Positions 7,531 through 17,080 of a DNA stretch of 64,000 bases are shown here, piece by piece. The translations under genes were made by a program, and so were the position numbers. The number at the start of each line of letters is the position of its first letter. The first letter of the stretch is position 1. The stretch covers positions 1 to 64,000 of the forward strand of contig JACREZ010000038.1 in NCBI GenBank assembly GCA_016212665.1. Reading direction: 5' to 3'. Source of the stretch: Ignavibacteriota bacterium (GTDB taxonomy: Bacteria > Bacteroidota > Ignavibacteria > UBA10030 > SZUA-254). The notes beneath the pieces are model-generated. The model had not been told where the DNA came from, did no database searches, and worked only from the letters and a program-made list of their open reading frames with translations.

Positions 7531-8517
7531 TTACGTATTCCGTTCGAGAAGTTGTTGTGCAAGCAAAGAAAGCATTGTCCTTGCGTTCGTCGGTTTCAGG
7601 CGATGCAACGCCTTCTGCGCGTTGTGTGTGAAAAATTCTACTTGCTCACGAGCGTGTTGCAAGACGCCTGTGTTCTGATAAATATCAAGCACAACCGGAA
7701 TACTCGCGCGCGTCAACTGCTTCTTCTCAACAACCTTTTGCAATATCTTTTTCTCGTTTCCTTTCGCCCGTTCAAGCGCATTCAATAATAAATATGTTTT
7801 CTTTCCTTCCAGCACATCGCCTCCGATGGGCTTGCCGAGTTGTTGTTCCGTCCCGGTAATATCAAGCAAATCGTCCTGGATTTGAAATGCAAGTCCGAGC
7901 GACGTACCGTATGTCCGGAGAGCGTTGACTTCCCGCGCCGTTCCGTTTCCAATCAATCCGCCAATCTCACATGAAGCGGAAAGAACGCGTGCTGTTTTCT
8001 TCTCTATCATCATCAGATATTCATCGAGCGTAACATCGCATCGCGTTTCGAATTCTTTATCAAATCCCTGCCCCTCGCACACCTGAACAAACGCATCAGT
8101 GAATATCTTCATCAATCCATGTATGTTCGTTGATGATGTTTTCAAGAGAGAGTGATACGCGTACGCAACCATCTCATCCCCCGAAAGAATGGCAACATTC
8201 GTATCCCATTTTGTATGAACAGTCGCCCGACCGCGACGGAGCGACGAATTATCCATCACATCATCATGAACGAGGGTAAAGTTGTGAAGCGCTTCCATCG
8301 CAACGGCGGCATGAAGCGCGCCCTGCGACTGACCGGAGATTGCTTCACATGCAAGCAGAACCAACACCGCACGCACTCGTTTTCCTCCTGCTTCCAATAC
8401 ATACTTCATTGGCTGATAGACGCTTGCCGGTTCGTTCCTGTTCACTAATAAGCGAAGTTGACGTTCGATGCGAACTTTGTACCGCGAGTAACGTGTATGG
8501 AAATTCTGATTCGTCAA
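7531..8517 (-). CDS. Polyprenyl diphosphate synthase (IspA/IdsA-type)
   Basis: The 328-residue trans-prenyltransferase condenses isopentenyl diphosphate onto an allylic diphosphate. The first Asp-rich motif is LVHDDVMDNS followed by LRRGRATVH near residues 80-100, with the usual two-residue spacing of DDxxD. The second is FQIQDDLLD near residue 215. The residues just before the first motif (MEALHNFT) are mixed in size, and I do not assign a chain length. Geranylgeranyl or octaprenyl products are both possible. It is the first gene of a leftward cluster with ptsH and ptsI and is divergent from thrA across a 137-base gap. Confidence 0.9.
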   Translation of the reverse strand: MTNQNFHTRYSRYKVRIERQLRLLVNRNEPASVYQPMKYVLEAGGKRVRAVLVLLACEAISGQSQGALHAAVAMEALHNFTLVHDDVMDNSSLRRGRATVHTKWDTNVAILSGDEMVAYAYHSLLKTSSTNIHGLMKIFTDAFVQVCEGQGFDKEFETRCDVTLDEYLMMIEKKTARVLSASCEIGGLIGNGTAREVNALRTYGTSLGLAFQIQDDLLDITGTEQQLGKPIGGDVLEGKKTYLLLNALERAKGNEKKILQKVVEKKQLTRASIPVVLDIYQNTGVLQHAREQVEFFTHNAQKALHRLKPTNARTMLSLLAQQLLERNT

Positions 8518-8589
8518 TGAATGAGTGTCGTGAATTGTTGAATTTGAATGAATGATAATAAGAAAACAGAGGGTGAAAACAAAAGGCGG

Positions 8590-8619
8590 CTTGTTTCTGA
8601 AAAGGATTTTACTATCTTT
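8590..8619 (+). promoter_or_regulatory. Candidate -33/-7 promoter for thrA
   Basis: TTG at 8590-8592, a 19-base spacer and TATCTTTG at 8612-8619 match the Bacteroidota primary-sigma consensus (TTTG, 19-21 bases, TAnnTTTG). It would give a leader of about 30 bases before the thrA ATG at 8655. TTGACA at 8617-8622 overlaps it but has no -10 partner. Confidence 0.4.
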
Positions 8620-8654
8620 GACAACCGAAACACAAACCCGTAACCAAACACACT

Positions 8655-11117
8655 ATGAAAATTCTAAAATTCGGCGGCTCGTCTGTCGCCTCTCCCGAAC
8701 GGATTCGCGGCGTTGCGAAGATAGTTCTTGAAGAATCAAAAAAAGAAAAACTCATTGTTGTCGTCTCCGCATTTCAAGGCGTAACCGATAAATTGTTGGA
8801 GTGCGCGCGTACTGCCGAGCGTGGCGATGCCACGTATGAAACTCAATTCAACATTCTTGCCGATAGGCATTGGGAAACCGCAAAGAGCCTTCACGCAGGA
8901 AAAATCCAGAAAAAACTTGCAGAACAAATCCGGCAATTGCTGAACGACCTGCACGATGTTTTGCATGGTGTGTATCTGCTTCGCCATTGCCCTCCGCGCG
9001 GGTTCGATTTAACTGCAAGTTTTGGTGAGCGATTATCGGCGCTGATAATTTCTTCGTTTATCAATAAAACTCACCCATCCTGTTTTGCCGATGCAAGAAA
9101 CTTTGTCGTCACCGATGACCAGTTCATGCACGCTGAAGTGTTGTTCGAACAAACAAACGCGGCAACACAAAAATATTTCAAGCGCCTGTGGAAAGAACAC
9201 CCGGCTACAACAATACCGCTCGTTACCGGCTTTGTCGGTTCTACCGAAGACGGTCGAACAACAACCATCGGAAGAAATGGTTCTGATTACACCGCGGCAA
9301 TTGTCGGCGCGGCGCTTAATGTTTCCGTCATCGAAATCTGGACTGACGTTGACGGCGTATTAAGCGCAGACCCGCGTGAAGTGCATGATGCGTTCGTTCT
9401 TCCTTCTATCTCGTTTGAAGAAGCGTTGGAGTTATCCTACTTCGGAGCCAAAGTCCTCCATCCTGCAACCATTGCGCCGGCAATCGCGAGCAACATTCCC
9501 ATTCGTATCAAGAACACAATGAATCCTTCCGCTCCGGGGACCATCATCGGAAAAGTCGAAGACGAAGGAGTAAGCGTTGCAAAGGGAATCACCTCTATTG
9601 ATAATATTACATTGCTGAATCTGCGCGGCATTGCAATGGTCGGCGTACCGGGAACGGCAGAACGATTGTTCCGCGCTCTTGCATCGCATAAAGTCAATGT
9701 CGTGATGATTTCTCAGGCATCATCCGAACATACGATTTGTTTTGCTGTGAAAAACCATGACGTGGCGCGAGCGCGAAAAGCAATTCAACAGGAATTTCAA
9801 TTCGAGTTCAGCACGAACCTGACTTCGATTGATGAAAAACCGGCGCAAACAATCATCGCTATCGTCGGTGAAGGAATGAAGGGCATTCCCGGTGTTTCCG
9901 GTAAAGTATTCCAATCGCTTGGACTGAATAACATCAACATCAGCGCAATTGCTCAGGGTTCTTCTGAACGGAATATTTCATTCGTTACCGATTCGTCGCA
10001 TAAGATTCGCGCTGTCAACGTTCTGCATCAGGCATTTTTTGAAGAACGGAAGCGGCTCTATCTTGCAGTTATCGGCGTGGGAAATATCGGGGCAACACTC
10101 TTGAAGCAATTACAACAACAACACTCTGTTTTATTGAACAAGGGATTCGATATCCGTGTGTGCGCGCTCGCCGACAGTAAACATGTTGTTGTGAACCACA
10201 ACGGGCTCAATCTCGAACATTGGCAGGAAGAATTACAACACTCATCGCACCGGCTCGATTTGCATTCGCTTGCTCATCGCATTGCAGAAATGAAACTGAC
10301 GAATGTTGCGCTTGTGGATTGCACGGCAAGTTCCGACGTGGTCAACTCGTATCAGGCATTCGTCGAAGCGAACATGCACATCATCACGCCGAACAAGAAA
10401 GCGAACGTCCTTCCGTGGAAACAGTATAACGAACTTGTAGAACTTCTTAACAAGAGGAAGAAATATTTTCTCTACGAAGCAAACGTCGGAGCGGGGTTGC
10501 CGATTATCTCCACGCTTCACGACCTCATCGCAAGCGGCGACACAATCATAAAAATCGAAGGAATACTTTCCGGTACGCTCAGTTTTCTTTTCAATTCGTT
10601 CGATGGAACAACACCGTTCAGTAAACTTGTCGAAGAAGCACAAGTCGCCGGTTACACAGAACCCGACCCGCGTGAAGATTTATCGGGAGAGGATGTTGCG
10701 CGCAAACTTCTCATTCTCGCACGCCAACTTGGTTGGAAGATGGACTTGAATCAGATTCCTCACGAAAATCTCGTCCCTTCATCATTACAAAAAGGGACGT
10801 TCTCGAAGTCCTTCTTCAGTATGTACACAACGTTCGATAATCACATGAACAAACGATTCGCGTCGGCAGTACAACGTAATGCTGTTCTCCGGTACGTCGG
10901 TGTGTTATACAATAACAAAGCAAAAACCGCATTGCTCGAATATCCCAACTCGCATCCGTTCGCCGGAACGAAAGGAAGCGACAACATCATCGCTTTCACA
11001 ACAAAGCGATATTCAAAAACACCTCTCGTTGTTCAGGGTCCCGGCGCCGGCGCTGATGTTACCGCAATGGGTGTCTTCTCCGATATTATTAAATTGTTGC
11101 ACTATCTCCCGTATTGA
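8655..11117 (+). CDS. thrA: Bifunctional aspartate kinase / homoserine dehydrogenase
   Basis: The 820-residue fusion catalyses the first and third steps of the aspartate pathway to threonine and methionine. The N-terminal kinase begins KILKFGGSSVASPERI and contains the ATIGRNGSDYTAA nucleotide and substrate region. Two ACT regulatory segments follow (GIAMVGVPGTAERLF and IIAIVGEGMKGIPGV), so threonine feedback control is expected. The C-terminal dehydrogenase opens with the NAD(P) loop VIGVGNIGATL near residue 475 and contains ANVGAGLPII and GILSGTLSF. The length equals E. coli ThrA. It is monocistronic here. A ThrA/MetL choice cannot be made from sequence alone, and threonine-type is the default. 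Confidence 0.93.
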   Translation: MKILKFGGSSVASPERIRGVAKIVLEESKKEKLIVVVSAFQGVTDKLLECARTAERGDATYETQFNILADRHWETAKSLHAGKIQKKLAEQIRQLLNDLHDVLHGVYLLRHCPPRGFDLTASFGERLSALIISSFINKTHPSCFADARNFVVTDDQFMHAEVLFEQTNAATQKYFKRLWKEHPATTIPLVTGFVGSTEDGRTTTIGRNGSDYTAAIVGAALNVSVIEIWTDVDGVLSADPREVHDAFVLPSISFEEALELSYFGAKVLHPATIAPAIASNIPIRIKNTMNPSAPGTIIGKVEDEGVSVAKGITSIDNITLLNLRGIAMVGVPGTAERLFRALASHKVNVVMISQASSEHTICFAVKNHDVARARKAIQQEFQFEFSTNLTSIDEKPAQTIIAIVGEGMKGIPGVSGKVFQSLGLNNINISAIAQGSSERNISFVTDSSHKIRAVNVLHQAFFEERKRLYLAVIGVGNIGATLLKQLQQQHSVLLNKGFDIRVCALADSKHVVVNHNGLNLEHWQEELQHSSHRLDLHSLAHRIAEMKLTNVALVDCTASSDVVNSYQAFVEANMHIITPNKKANVLPWKQYNELVELLNKRKKYFLYEANVGAGLPIISTLHDLIASGDTIIKIEGILSGTLSFLFNSFDGTTPFSKLVEEAQVAGYTEPDPREDLSGEDVARKLLILARQLGWKMDLNQIPHENLVPSSLQKGTFSKSFFSMYTTFDNHMNKRFASAVQRNAVLRYVGVLYNNKAKTALLEYPNSHPFAGTKGSDNIIAFTTKRYSKTPLVVQGPGAGADVTAMGVFSDIIKLLHYLPY

Positions 11118-11425
11118 TTTCGTAACTCTCATCCAATGCTTGAAGAACATCGGAGAGACAAATTCAAAAAACGAGAGGCAATTTCTAAAAAATTCCGGAA
11201 GACAGGGATATATTTTTGTAACCGTTGAAGCTTTCTGCAGACTGTTTCAAATCAACCGTTAATAGTTTGAACGTGGTGTAGGCATGATATGGAAACGATA
11301 ATTATTTTAGGATATGATTGCCATGAAAAATTGGAAAGTTAACTTGCCGATTCGCTTTTCCGGCATTGCAGAAAACAAGGGAGTTTTTGATTGCTACACC
11401 TAAATTTCTTACAATAGGCGCAATT
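11118..11425. other. 308-base intergenic stretch, thrA to cyclase
   Basis: I see no gene with real support. A 26-codon frame from ATG 11323 to 11403 overlaps the cyclase start and has no clear ribosome-binding site. TATTTTTG at 11211 resembles a -7 element but lacks a -33 partner. TGGAAA..TTGCC at 11331-11348 resembles a sigma-54 promoter but has 11 rather than 10 bases between the GG and GC. Confidence 0.5.
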
Positions 11426-13711
11426 ATGCCAGCAACTCCCAATCAACATACCGGTTCTCCCGAAAGCGTTCGCAAACTCGCCGCCATCATGTTCACTGAC
11501 ATCGTCAGTTTTTCCAAACAGATGGGGAAAGATGAACATGCAACGCTCAATCTTTTGGATATTCACAACAGGATTGTTTCTGAAATTATCGGGAAACATG
11601 CGGGGAGAATTATCAAGAGCATCGGTGATGCATTCTTTGTGGAGTTCGATAGTTCCGTCAGTGCCGTTATGTGTGCGATTGAAGCACAAACCTCGCTGAA
11701 GGAATATAACGAAGCGCACCCCGATGAAAACCCGATTGTCATCCGTATCGGCATCCATGTCGGCGATGTGGTGAAGAAGAACAACGACCTCTTCGGCGAC
11801 GGAGTGAATATCGCCGCACGCATCCAGCCGAAAGCGGAACCGGGAGGGATTTGCATTTCGGAAGATGTTGCCCGTCAGGTGCGGGGCAAAATCAATCTCC
11901 CGATGGTGAAGGCGGGAGTTGGAGATTTGAAAAACATTGATATTCCCATCGTTCTCTATCATATTGAACTCCCGTGGCAGAAAATACAACCCCAACCCGA
12001 ACAGCCGACGAAGAACGTTCCATCCTCCAAGAAAAAAATGGTTGTGGCGTTGGGAATTGTTCTTGTTGCGATTGCGCTTGGTTCGTTCGGCTACTGGTTT
12101 TTCTCCAAACGAATTTCTGTTCCAGCGGGAGAACGTTCGCTGGTTGTGTTGCCGTTTCAAAATGCCAGCGAACCAGCCAATGATTTCCTTGTTAATGGAA
12201 TCACGGATGAAATCAATAATCATGTGTCAAAAATTCCGGGAGCGCTCGTCATTGTAAAATCAGCAACTCAAAAATATCGGGGGACGAATTTTTCAAACGA
12301 TAATATTGCAGAGCGGTTTGGTGTCCGGTTCGTTCTTTCGGGGAGCGTCCAAATGACCTCCTCGCAACTCAACATCTCCGCAACGTTGTATGATGCAAAA
12401 GAAAAAGCCGTTCTGTGGGAAGAACATTTTGAGAAACCCCGTTCGGAGATTATGAACGCAGGAGAAAGTATTGAATCGAAAATATTTGAACTGTTTGACG
12501 TGCAGGAAGATGTTCGCAATCTCCACTCTAAAACCATTTCTCCGGATGCATACGAAGCATATCTCCGCGGATTACATCAACTAACAAAACAGGGAAGCAG
12601 TGAGAACGCCCTTGCTGTAGAATATTTTTCAGAGGCAATCAGCAAGCAACCGGATTTTCTCGGCGCATCGTTGTTATTGGCAGAATCCAAAGTACGTCAA
12701 TATGAAAAGGGGTGGGACGTGAGCATTGAATTATTGAACGATGCTGAATCTATCGTGAAAAATATATTGCAAAAAGAACAGACCAATGCACAGGCATTTG
12801 CAATCTATGGAAGCATCGAGCAACTTCGCGCCAACCAGTTGAAAGCATTAGAATATTATCAACGGGCAATAGCGCTGGATGAACATAATGTCGCGGCGTT
12901 GACGCGCAACGCGATTCTTTATCTTTACAATCTTGGAGAGCCTGCCAAGGCAGTTACCTATCTCAAGCGGGTGTATGAAATAAATCCGAACGATGGTCTC
13001 ATCTCGTCCAATTTAGGTGTTGGATATGCACAGTTACAAAATTATTCTGAGGCAAAGCGCATGTTCTGGAAAGCAGTTGAACTCGAACCAAACATTGATG
13101 ACCCGTGGATTAATTTGGGTGTTGCATACGAACGGCTCGGACTTACCGATAGTGCCATGTTTTGTTATGAACGAGCAATTGAAATCGAACCGACGAAAGT
13201 TTTAACGTATGAAAATGTTTTACCGTTACTTCTCTCCCTGCGCCAATATTCAACCGCAGAATCCCTTGTTACGACAGGAATGAAAGTCCTTCAAGGAAGT
13301 CATGAACTTTTTTATTTTCTTGGTTTGACAAATGAGTATCTCGGAAAAAAGGCGGACGCGGAACAATCATTCAACCAAGGTCTTCGCATGGTGAAAATGA
13401 AAACGGAAAAGAATCCGGGTCTTGCCGATTATTATATGTATGAAAGTTTGTTTCAAGCAAAACTCAAAGTCCGCACAGAAGCGTTGAGTGCGGCTCAAAA
13501 AGCAATTGACCTTGATTCGACAAATCCCTACGCAATAATGAACAGAGCAAAAGTTGCCGCGATGTTCGGAATGAAAGAAGATGTGTTGCGTTGGTATCAG
13601 CAAGCACGTTCGATGAATTCTGATTTCGACGCTTCGTATCTTACAACAGCCATTGAGTTCGAACAGTACCGCAACGACCAGGATGTATTGTTGATTGCGC
13701 GGACGAAATAA
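11426..13711 (+). CDS. Class III adenylate/guanylate cyclase with TolB-like domain and TPR repeats
   Basis: The N-terminal ~170 residues are a class III nucleotide cyclase. They show the first metal Asp in KLAAIMFTDIVSFS, the second in SIGDAFFVEF, and the GDGVNIAARI region. A single membrane span lies near residues 205-225. The C-terminal part holds a TolB-amino-terminal-like domain (SLVVLPFQN, NGITDEINNHVS) followed by about eight TPR repeats. The layout predicts a cytoplasmic cyclase with a periplasmic sensor. The frame is open from a TTG at 11366, but I prefer the ATG at 11426 because family members start shortly before RKLAAIMFTDI. The tail is clearly homologous to that of the kinase at 23241-25811, so the same input module drives two outputs. 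Confidence 0.88.
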   Translation: MPATPNQHTGSPESVRKLAAIMFTDIVSFSKQMGKDEHATLNLLDIHNRIVSEIIGKHAGRIIKSIGDAFFVEFDSSVSAVMCAIEAQTSLKEYNEAHPDENPIVIRIGIHVGDVVKKNNDLFGDGVNIAARIQPKAEPGGICISEDVARQVRGKINLPMVKAGVGDLKNIDIPIVLYHIELPWQKIQPQPEQPTKNVPSSKKKMVVALGIVLVAIALGSFGYWFFSKRISVPAGERSLVVLPFQNASEPANDFLVNGITDEINNHVSKIPGALVIVKSATQKYRGTNFSNDNIAERFGVRFVLSGSVQMTSSQLNISATLYDAKEKAVLWEEHFEKPRSEIMNAGESIESKIFELFDVQEDVRNLHSKTISPDAYEAYLRGLHQLTKQGSSENALAVEYFSEAISKQPDFLGASLLLAESKVRQYEKGWDVSIELLNDAESIVKNILQKEQTNAQAFAIYGSIEQLRANQLKALEYYQRAIALDEHNVAALTRNAILYLYNLGEPAKAVTYLKRVYEINPNDGLISSNLGVGYAQLQNYSEAKRMFWKAVELEPNIDDPWINLGVAYERLGLTDSAMFCYERAIEIEPTKVLTYENVLPLLLSLRQYSTAESLVTTGMKVLQGSHELFYFLGLTNEYLGKKADAEQSFNQGLRMVKMKTEKNPGLADYYMYESLFQAKLKVRTEALSAAQKAIDLDSTNPYAIMNRAKVAAMFGMKEDVLRWYQQARSMNSDFDASYLTTAIEFEQYRNDQDVLLIARTK

Positions 13712-13716
13712 ACCGA

Positions 13717-13765
13717 AACAGCCTGTCCATTAATCCACCAGCAATAACTTCAAGGGCAGGCTGTT
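13717..13765. terminator. Long-loop hairpin after the cyclase gene
   Basis: AACAGCCTG at 13717-13725 pairs with CAGGCTGTT at 13757-13765 around a 31-base loop, six bases past the stop codon. There is no strong T-tract, so termination is a tentative call. Confidence 0.4.
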
Positions 13766-13808
13766 CGATTGTCATATTTCTTCAAAAAAAGAAACCGCCT
13801 GAAAGATA

Positions 13809-13861
13809 AAGCCCACAACCATCATAATCCTTAACTTGAATTAGTCTAACAGTGTGGGCTT
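13809..13861. terminator. Long-loop hairpin between convergent genes
   Basis: AAGCCCACA at 13809-13817 pairs with TGTGGGCTT at 13853-13861 around a 35-base loop, 24 bases past the stop of the leftward gene. It probably serves as 3' end structure for that gene. No T-tract is seen, so confidence is limited. Confidence 0.4.
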
Positions 13862-13885
13862 GTTGTTTACTTATCTTATCATTTG

Positions 13886-16800
13886 CTACTTTGTTAAAGT
13901 AAGTTTCCTTATTTGACTAAACGGTTCTGCTTCTCCGTGAAGCGGAGTTGCCAGAAGTTTGTAGAAATACAATCCACTCGGTAAACCATCTGAGTGAAAT
14001 TCCACCGAACGGAATCCTCCTGCCTGAACGCCTTCAACAAGCGTAGCAACTTCTTTTCCGAGTACATCATACACTTGTAATGTTACGCGGCTCTCCATTG
14101 GCAGTTGATAGTTGATAACTGTTGAAGGATTGAACGGATTGGGATAATTTTGTTCAAGAATAAATTGTGTTGGCAATGGCTTGAGTTCTTCTACTCCGGT
14201 TTTGTACCGAACATCGGGAGTGGATAGAGGGATGATGCCAGCCGCAACCGTGCCCCCTTCATTGATTGTTTCCGCGATATTTTTTGCAATTTCATAGTTG
14301 CCGCCGGAATTATCTATGAGATTATCACAATAGGTAATTGCCTGAGCAACCGTTGCGCCGTCAGCGCTGATGACGGATGCCTGATGGATAAATCCCGATG
14401 CAACGTTCAACAGAAAAGCAAAAAGGTGCTGACGAGCCTGAGATATTTTCGAAACCGAACCTTTAAGGTTCATCACCGATTTTCCTGCAAGCAATTTATC
14501 GGTACAACCTGACGAACTTGGAGGGGCGTACACAACAACGGCATTGAGCGGATGCTCATTGAAATGTTCCTGAATGATATCAAGGGAATTACAAAGTGTG
14601 GCTCCGTCAATTTGTGCCGCTCCTTTCTCTCCGGTTGCAACGGCAAACTGATGTTTCCAGAAGCCGATACCGCGCGGCGAACCTGAAGCGTTTGAGCAAC
14701 TCAGTTCAAAGTTCACCGTTGCCTCATCGCCGCAGGGTAAGCTAACAGGAATTTCGGAAGAGAGCGTGGAGTACCCTAACGGCGTATGAACGGATACAAG
14801 ATACTCGCCTGCATTCATCTCATCGAACGAATAGTAGCCATTTGCATTGGTTGTTGTTGAAGCGGATAACGCTCCCGTTGCAACATCAAAGACATCAACC
14901 GGTACGCCGAGAAGGTCTTGGTTCTGCGTTGAACAATTGGAGGAAACCGTTCCTTCAATTGCGCTTGTTCCGTTGGTACACGTTGATTCAAACCGAAGAT
15001 TATCGAGGCGTAACACGCCATTCACGGTTTCTGTAGCATCAACAATTACTTTATCAAACGTGTAGCCCGTAACTCCTATAAATCTGAAATTGAGATTGGT
15101 AACAAAGCACTGTTCATAGATGATTGTGCCGTCATTACTTAACATCAGTTTCAGTCGCAGGTCATCTCCGGTATTTGTAAAAATTTCAAATCCGAGTTTA
15201 TTAACCTGCGTCGAGAAATTCAAAACCAGGTCAGGTCGTGGAAGCGGGGCAGTTGGGTTATTATTCGAAAGGCATGCAAATCCTTGCGGGTCGAATTGGC
15301 GCGGTCGCGTTGTGGTAATAATACTCGGACCACCGCCTGAAGTCAATGCGAATGAAACACCCATACTTTCATACTGGTTGGTAATTTGTGTTCCATTAGG
15401 AAATCCTTCGAAGTCAATTAATACTGCGTCGGAACCGAATGTTGACGGGTCGGTTAAGAGATGCGGATCCGGTACACCGCACCGCAAGCCATATTGATTA
15501 CCACCGAGCGTGACAAATGACGGACTGAATTCCAATGAACTTGTAACTTCGAATGTGGCTGTTCCTTCGTTGATTCCTCCCGGATTAAGTTCAAGTGTAA
15601 TCCCATTTATGAAATTGCCTGCAATTGTGGGGTACAACGATTCATCGGTTACAGGCAAAGCAAATACTTCGTCTTTCAAAAAAAGTCCATAATTGTAAAC
15701 ACCCAGAACTCGGATAAAGGAACAACCGATATCAGATTCATTTTCATTCACCAATGAGAGAGGGCATCGCATATACATCCACTCAAAGTTAATTGGTTGC
15801 ATGTTTACAGTGATTTCAACATTCTCTTCTGTACGACCAAGATCGTATTGATGAAGCATTGCCCCATCTATCGCTGGTCGAATCCAGAATTTCAAACCAT
15901 GAATAAAACTTCCACTCATCGTTGGATAAATTGATTCATCGGTACTAGGAACAACGACTGGGTCACCAGACGGGATCCATTCATATCCTCCATAGATTCC
16001 CGTTACATCAAAACCGGAACCGGGAATTACTTCACCATGTTGGTTGCTAACAAATGCAGTTGTCGAAACCATCTGCCATTCGAAATTTATTGGACCCATT
16101 CCAAATGATATTTCAATATGTTCCTCAGTCCTGCCAAGTTGATATTGATGTAAAATAATTCCATTAATTGCCGGGCGTACCCAGAATGTTAAGCCATTGA
16201 TAAAACTACCTCCCATTGTTGGATAGATTAATTCATCGGTAATTGGGAGGGTGACTTCTGTTCCGGAAGTAATCCACTCATATCCGCCGTAATAACCGGT
16301 GGCATCAAAACCAGAACCAGGAATTATGCTACCATACTGGTCTCGTACAAACGCCGTCGTCGAAACGGTTTGCCATTCAAAGTTGAGTGGGCCCATGCCA
16401 GTTGCAATCTCTATATGTTCTTCTGAACGACCCAGTTGGTACTGATGCAACATCACACCGTTTATTGCCGGGCGTATCCAAAAAGGGAACCCATTAACCC
16501 ACGAACCCAACATGGTTGGATATACAGATTCGTCTGAGATTGGGAGAACTATTGGCGATCCGGAATTCATCCATTGATAATTGGCGCCTGCATCAAATCC
16601 TGAACCGGGAATTACCTCGCCAGCTTGGTCACGAACGTAACATGTGGTAGAGACTGTCTGCCATTCAAAACTTGCTTCTGAAGTGTTTGCATCCACAACA
16701 AGTTCCTGTATTCGTCCCAAGGCATTCTGTTCGTGGCTGTTAACTCCGGGATAAATTTTGACTGAATAGTTTCCTGATGAAAGTGTTGCCACATTTCCAT

Positions 16801-16951
16801 TGTAGAACCATGCATCAACTGCCTGAATATAAACAGTTGAGCCGGGTATCTCGACCCCATTCTGGTCAACCACCCGAATCGTTACTTGGTTTGCTTGCAG
16901 ACTCGCTACTGCAAGCGCGAAAAAAAGAAAAAGATATAAGAACGTTTTCAT
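13886..16951 (-). CDS. Giant exported repeat protein with type IX sorting domain
   Basis: The 1021-residue protein starts with a signal peptide (MKTFLYLFLFFALAVASLQA). It carries three nearly identical repeats of about 98 residues (about 96-191, 192-290, 291-389) with the landmarks VSTTAFVRDQ, IPGSGFD, YPTM, RPAING and RTEEHIEI. Degenerate copies lie on each side. I do not recognise the repeat. Further on come a SdrD-B-like Ig module (EGTVSSNCS to NANGYYSFDEMNAGEYLVS) and a GIGFWKHQ module. The C-terminus, QNYPNPFNPSTVINYQLP to KLTLTK, is a type A sorting domain for type IX secretion. The protein is therefore expected at the cell surface or released. It lies 129 bases downstream of another type IX substrate and may be cotranscribed with it. 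Confidence 0.82.
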   Translation of the reverse strand: MKTFLYLFLFFALAVASLQANQVTIRVVDQNGVEIPGSTVYIQAVDAWFYNGNVATLSSGNYSVKIYPGVNSHEQNALGRIQELVVDANTSEASFEWQTVSTTCYVRDQAGEVIPGSGFDAGANYQWMNSGSPIVLPISDESVYPTMLGSWVNGFPFWIRPAINGVMLHQYQLGRSEEHIEIATGMGPLNFEWQTVSTTAFVRDQYGSIIPGSGFDATGYYGGYEWITSGTEVTLPITDELIYPTMGGSFINGLTFWVRPAINGIILHQYQLGRTEEHIEISFGMGPINFEWQMVSTTAFVSNQHGEVIPGSGFDVTGIYGGYEWIPSGDPVVVPSTDESIYPTMSGSFIHGLKFWIRPAIDGAMLHQYDLGRTEENVEITVNMQPINFEWMYMRCPLSLVNENESDIGCSFIRVLGVYNYGLFLKDEVFALPVTDESLYPTIAGNFINGITLELNPGGINEGTATFEVTSSLEFSPSFVTLGGNQYGLRCGVPDPHLLTDPSTFGSDAVLIDFEGFPNGTQITNQYESMGVSFALTSGGGPSIITTTRPRQFDPQGFACLSNNNPTAPLPRPDLVLNFSTQVNKLGFEIFTNTGDDLRLKLMLSNDGTIIYEQCFVTNLNFRFIGVTGYTFDKVIVDATETVNGVLRLDNLRFESTCTNGTSAIEGTVSSNCSTQNQDLLGVPVDVFDVATGALSASTTTNANGYYSFDEMNAGEYLVSVHTPLGYSTLSSEIPVSLPCGDEATVNFELSCSNASGSPRGIGFWKHQFAVATGEKGAAQIDGATLCNSLDIIQEHFNEHPLNAVVVYAPPSSSGCTDKLLAGKSVMNLKGSVSKISQARQHLFAFLLNVASGFIHQASVISADGATVAQAITYCDNLIDNSGGNYEIAKNIAETINEGGTVAAGIIPLSTPDVRYKTGVEELKPLPTQFILEQNYPNPFNPSTVINYQLPMESRVTLQVYDVLGKEVATLVEGVQAGGFRSVEFHSDGLPSGLYFYKLLATPLHGEAEPFSQIRKLTLTK

Positions 16952-17040
16952 ACGTTACTCCTTAAATTGTTTTTGTGTTGAAATTAGTTGGTAAGACTAA
17001 GTAGTAAGGTTAGGCAGAAGTAACGTGCATAGTAGAACGG

Positions 17041-17065
17041 GGAGATTCCGGAAGAATCTCCCCAC
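17041..17065. repeat. Perfect hairpin between two exported-protein genes
   Basis: GGGGAGATTC, five bases and GAATCTCCCC form a perfect 10-bp stem. It lies 16 bases after the stop of the leftward gene at 17081. It lacks a T-tract on that strand, so it is either a terminator helped by protein factors or an mRNA-processing structure that lowers expression of the following gene. Confidence 0.6.
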
Positions 17066-17080
17066 TCATTTTCTAATCCA

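Noticed and set aside
11331-11348. Sigma-54-like promoter (TGGAAA...TTGCC) before the cyclase
   Set aside because: Spacing between the GG and GC elements is 11 instead of the strictly required 10.
11323-11403. 26-codon frame before the cyclase
   Set aside because: No ribosome-binding site and no recognisable content. It probably arises by chance.
11339-12223. 294-codon open frame antisense to the cyclase
   Set aside because: No recognisable domain, and it lies fully across the conserved cyclase catalytic region on the other strand.
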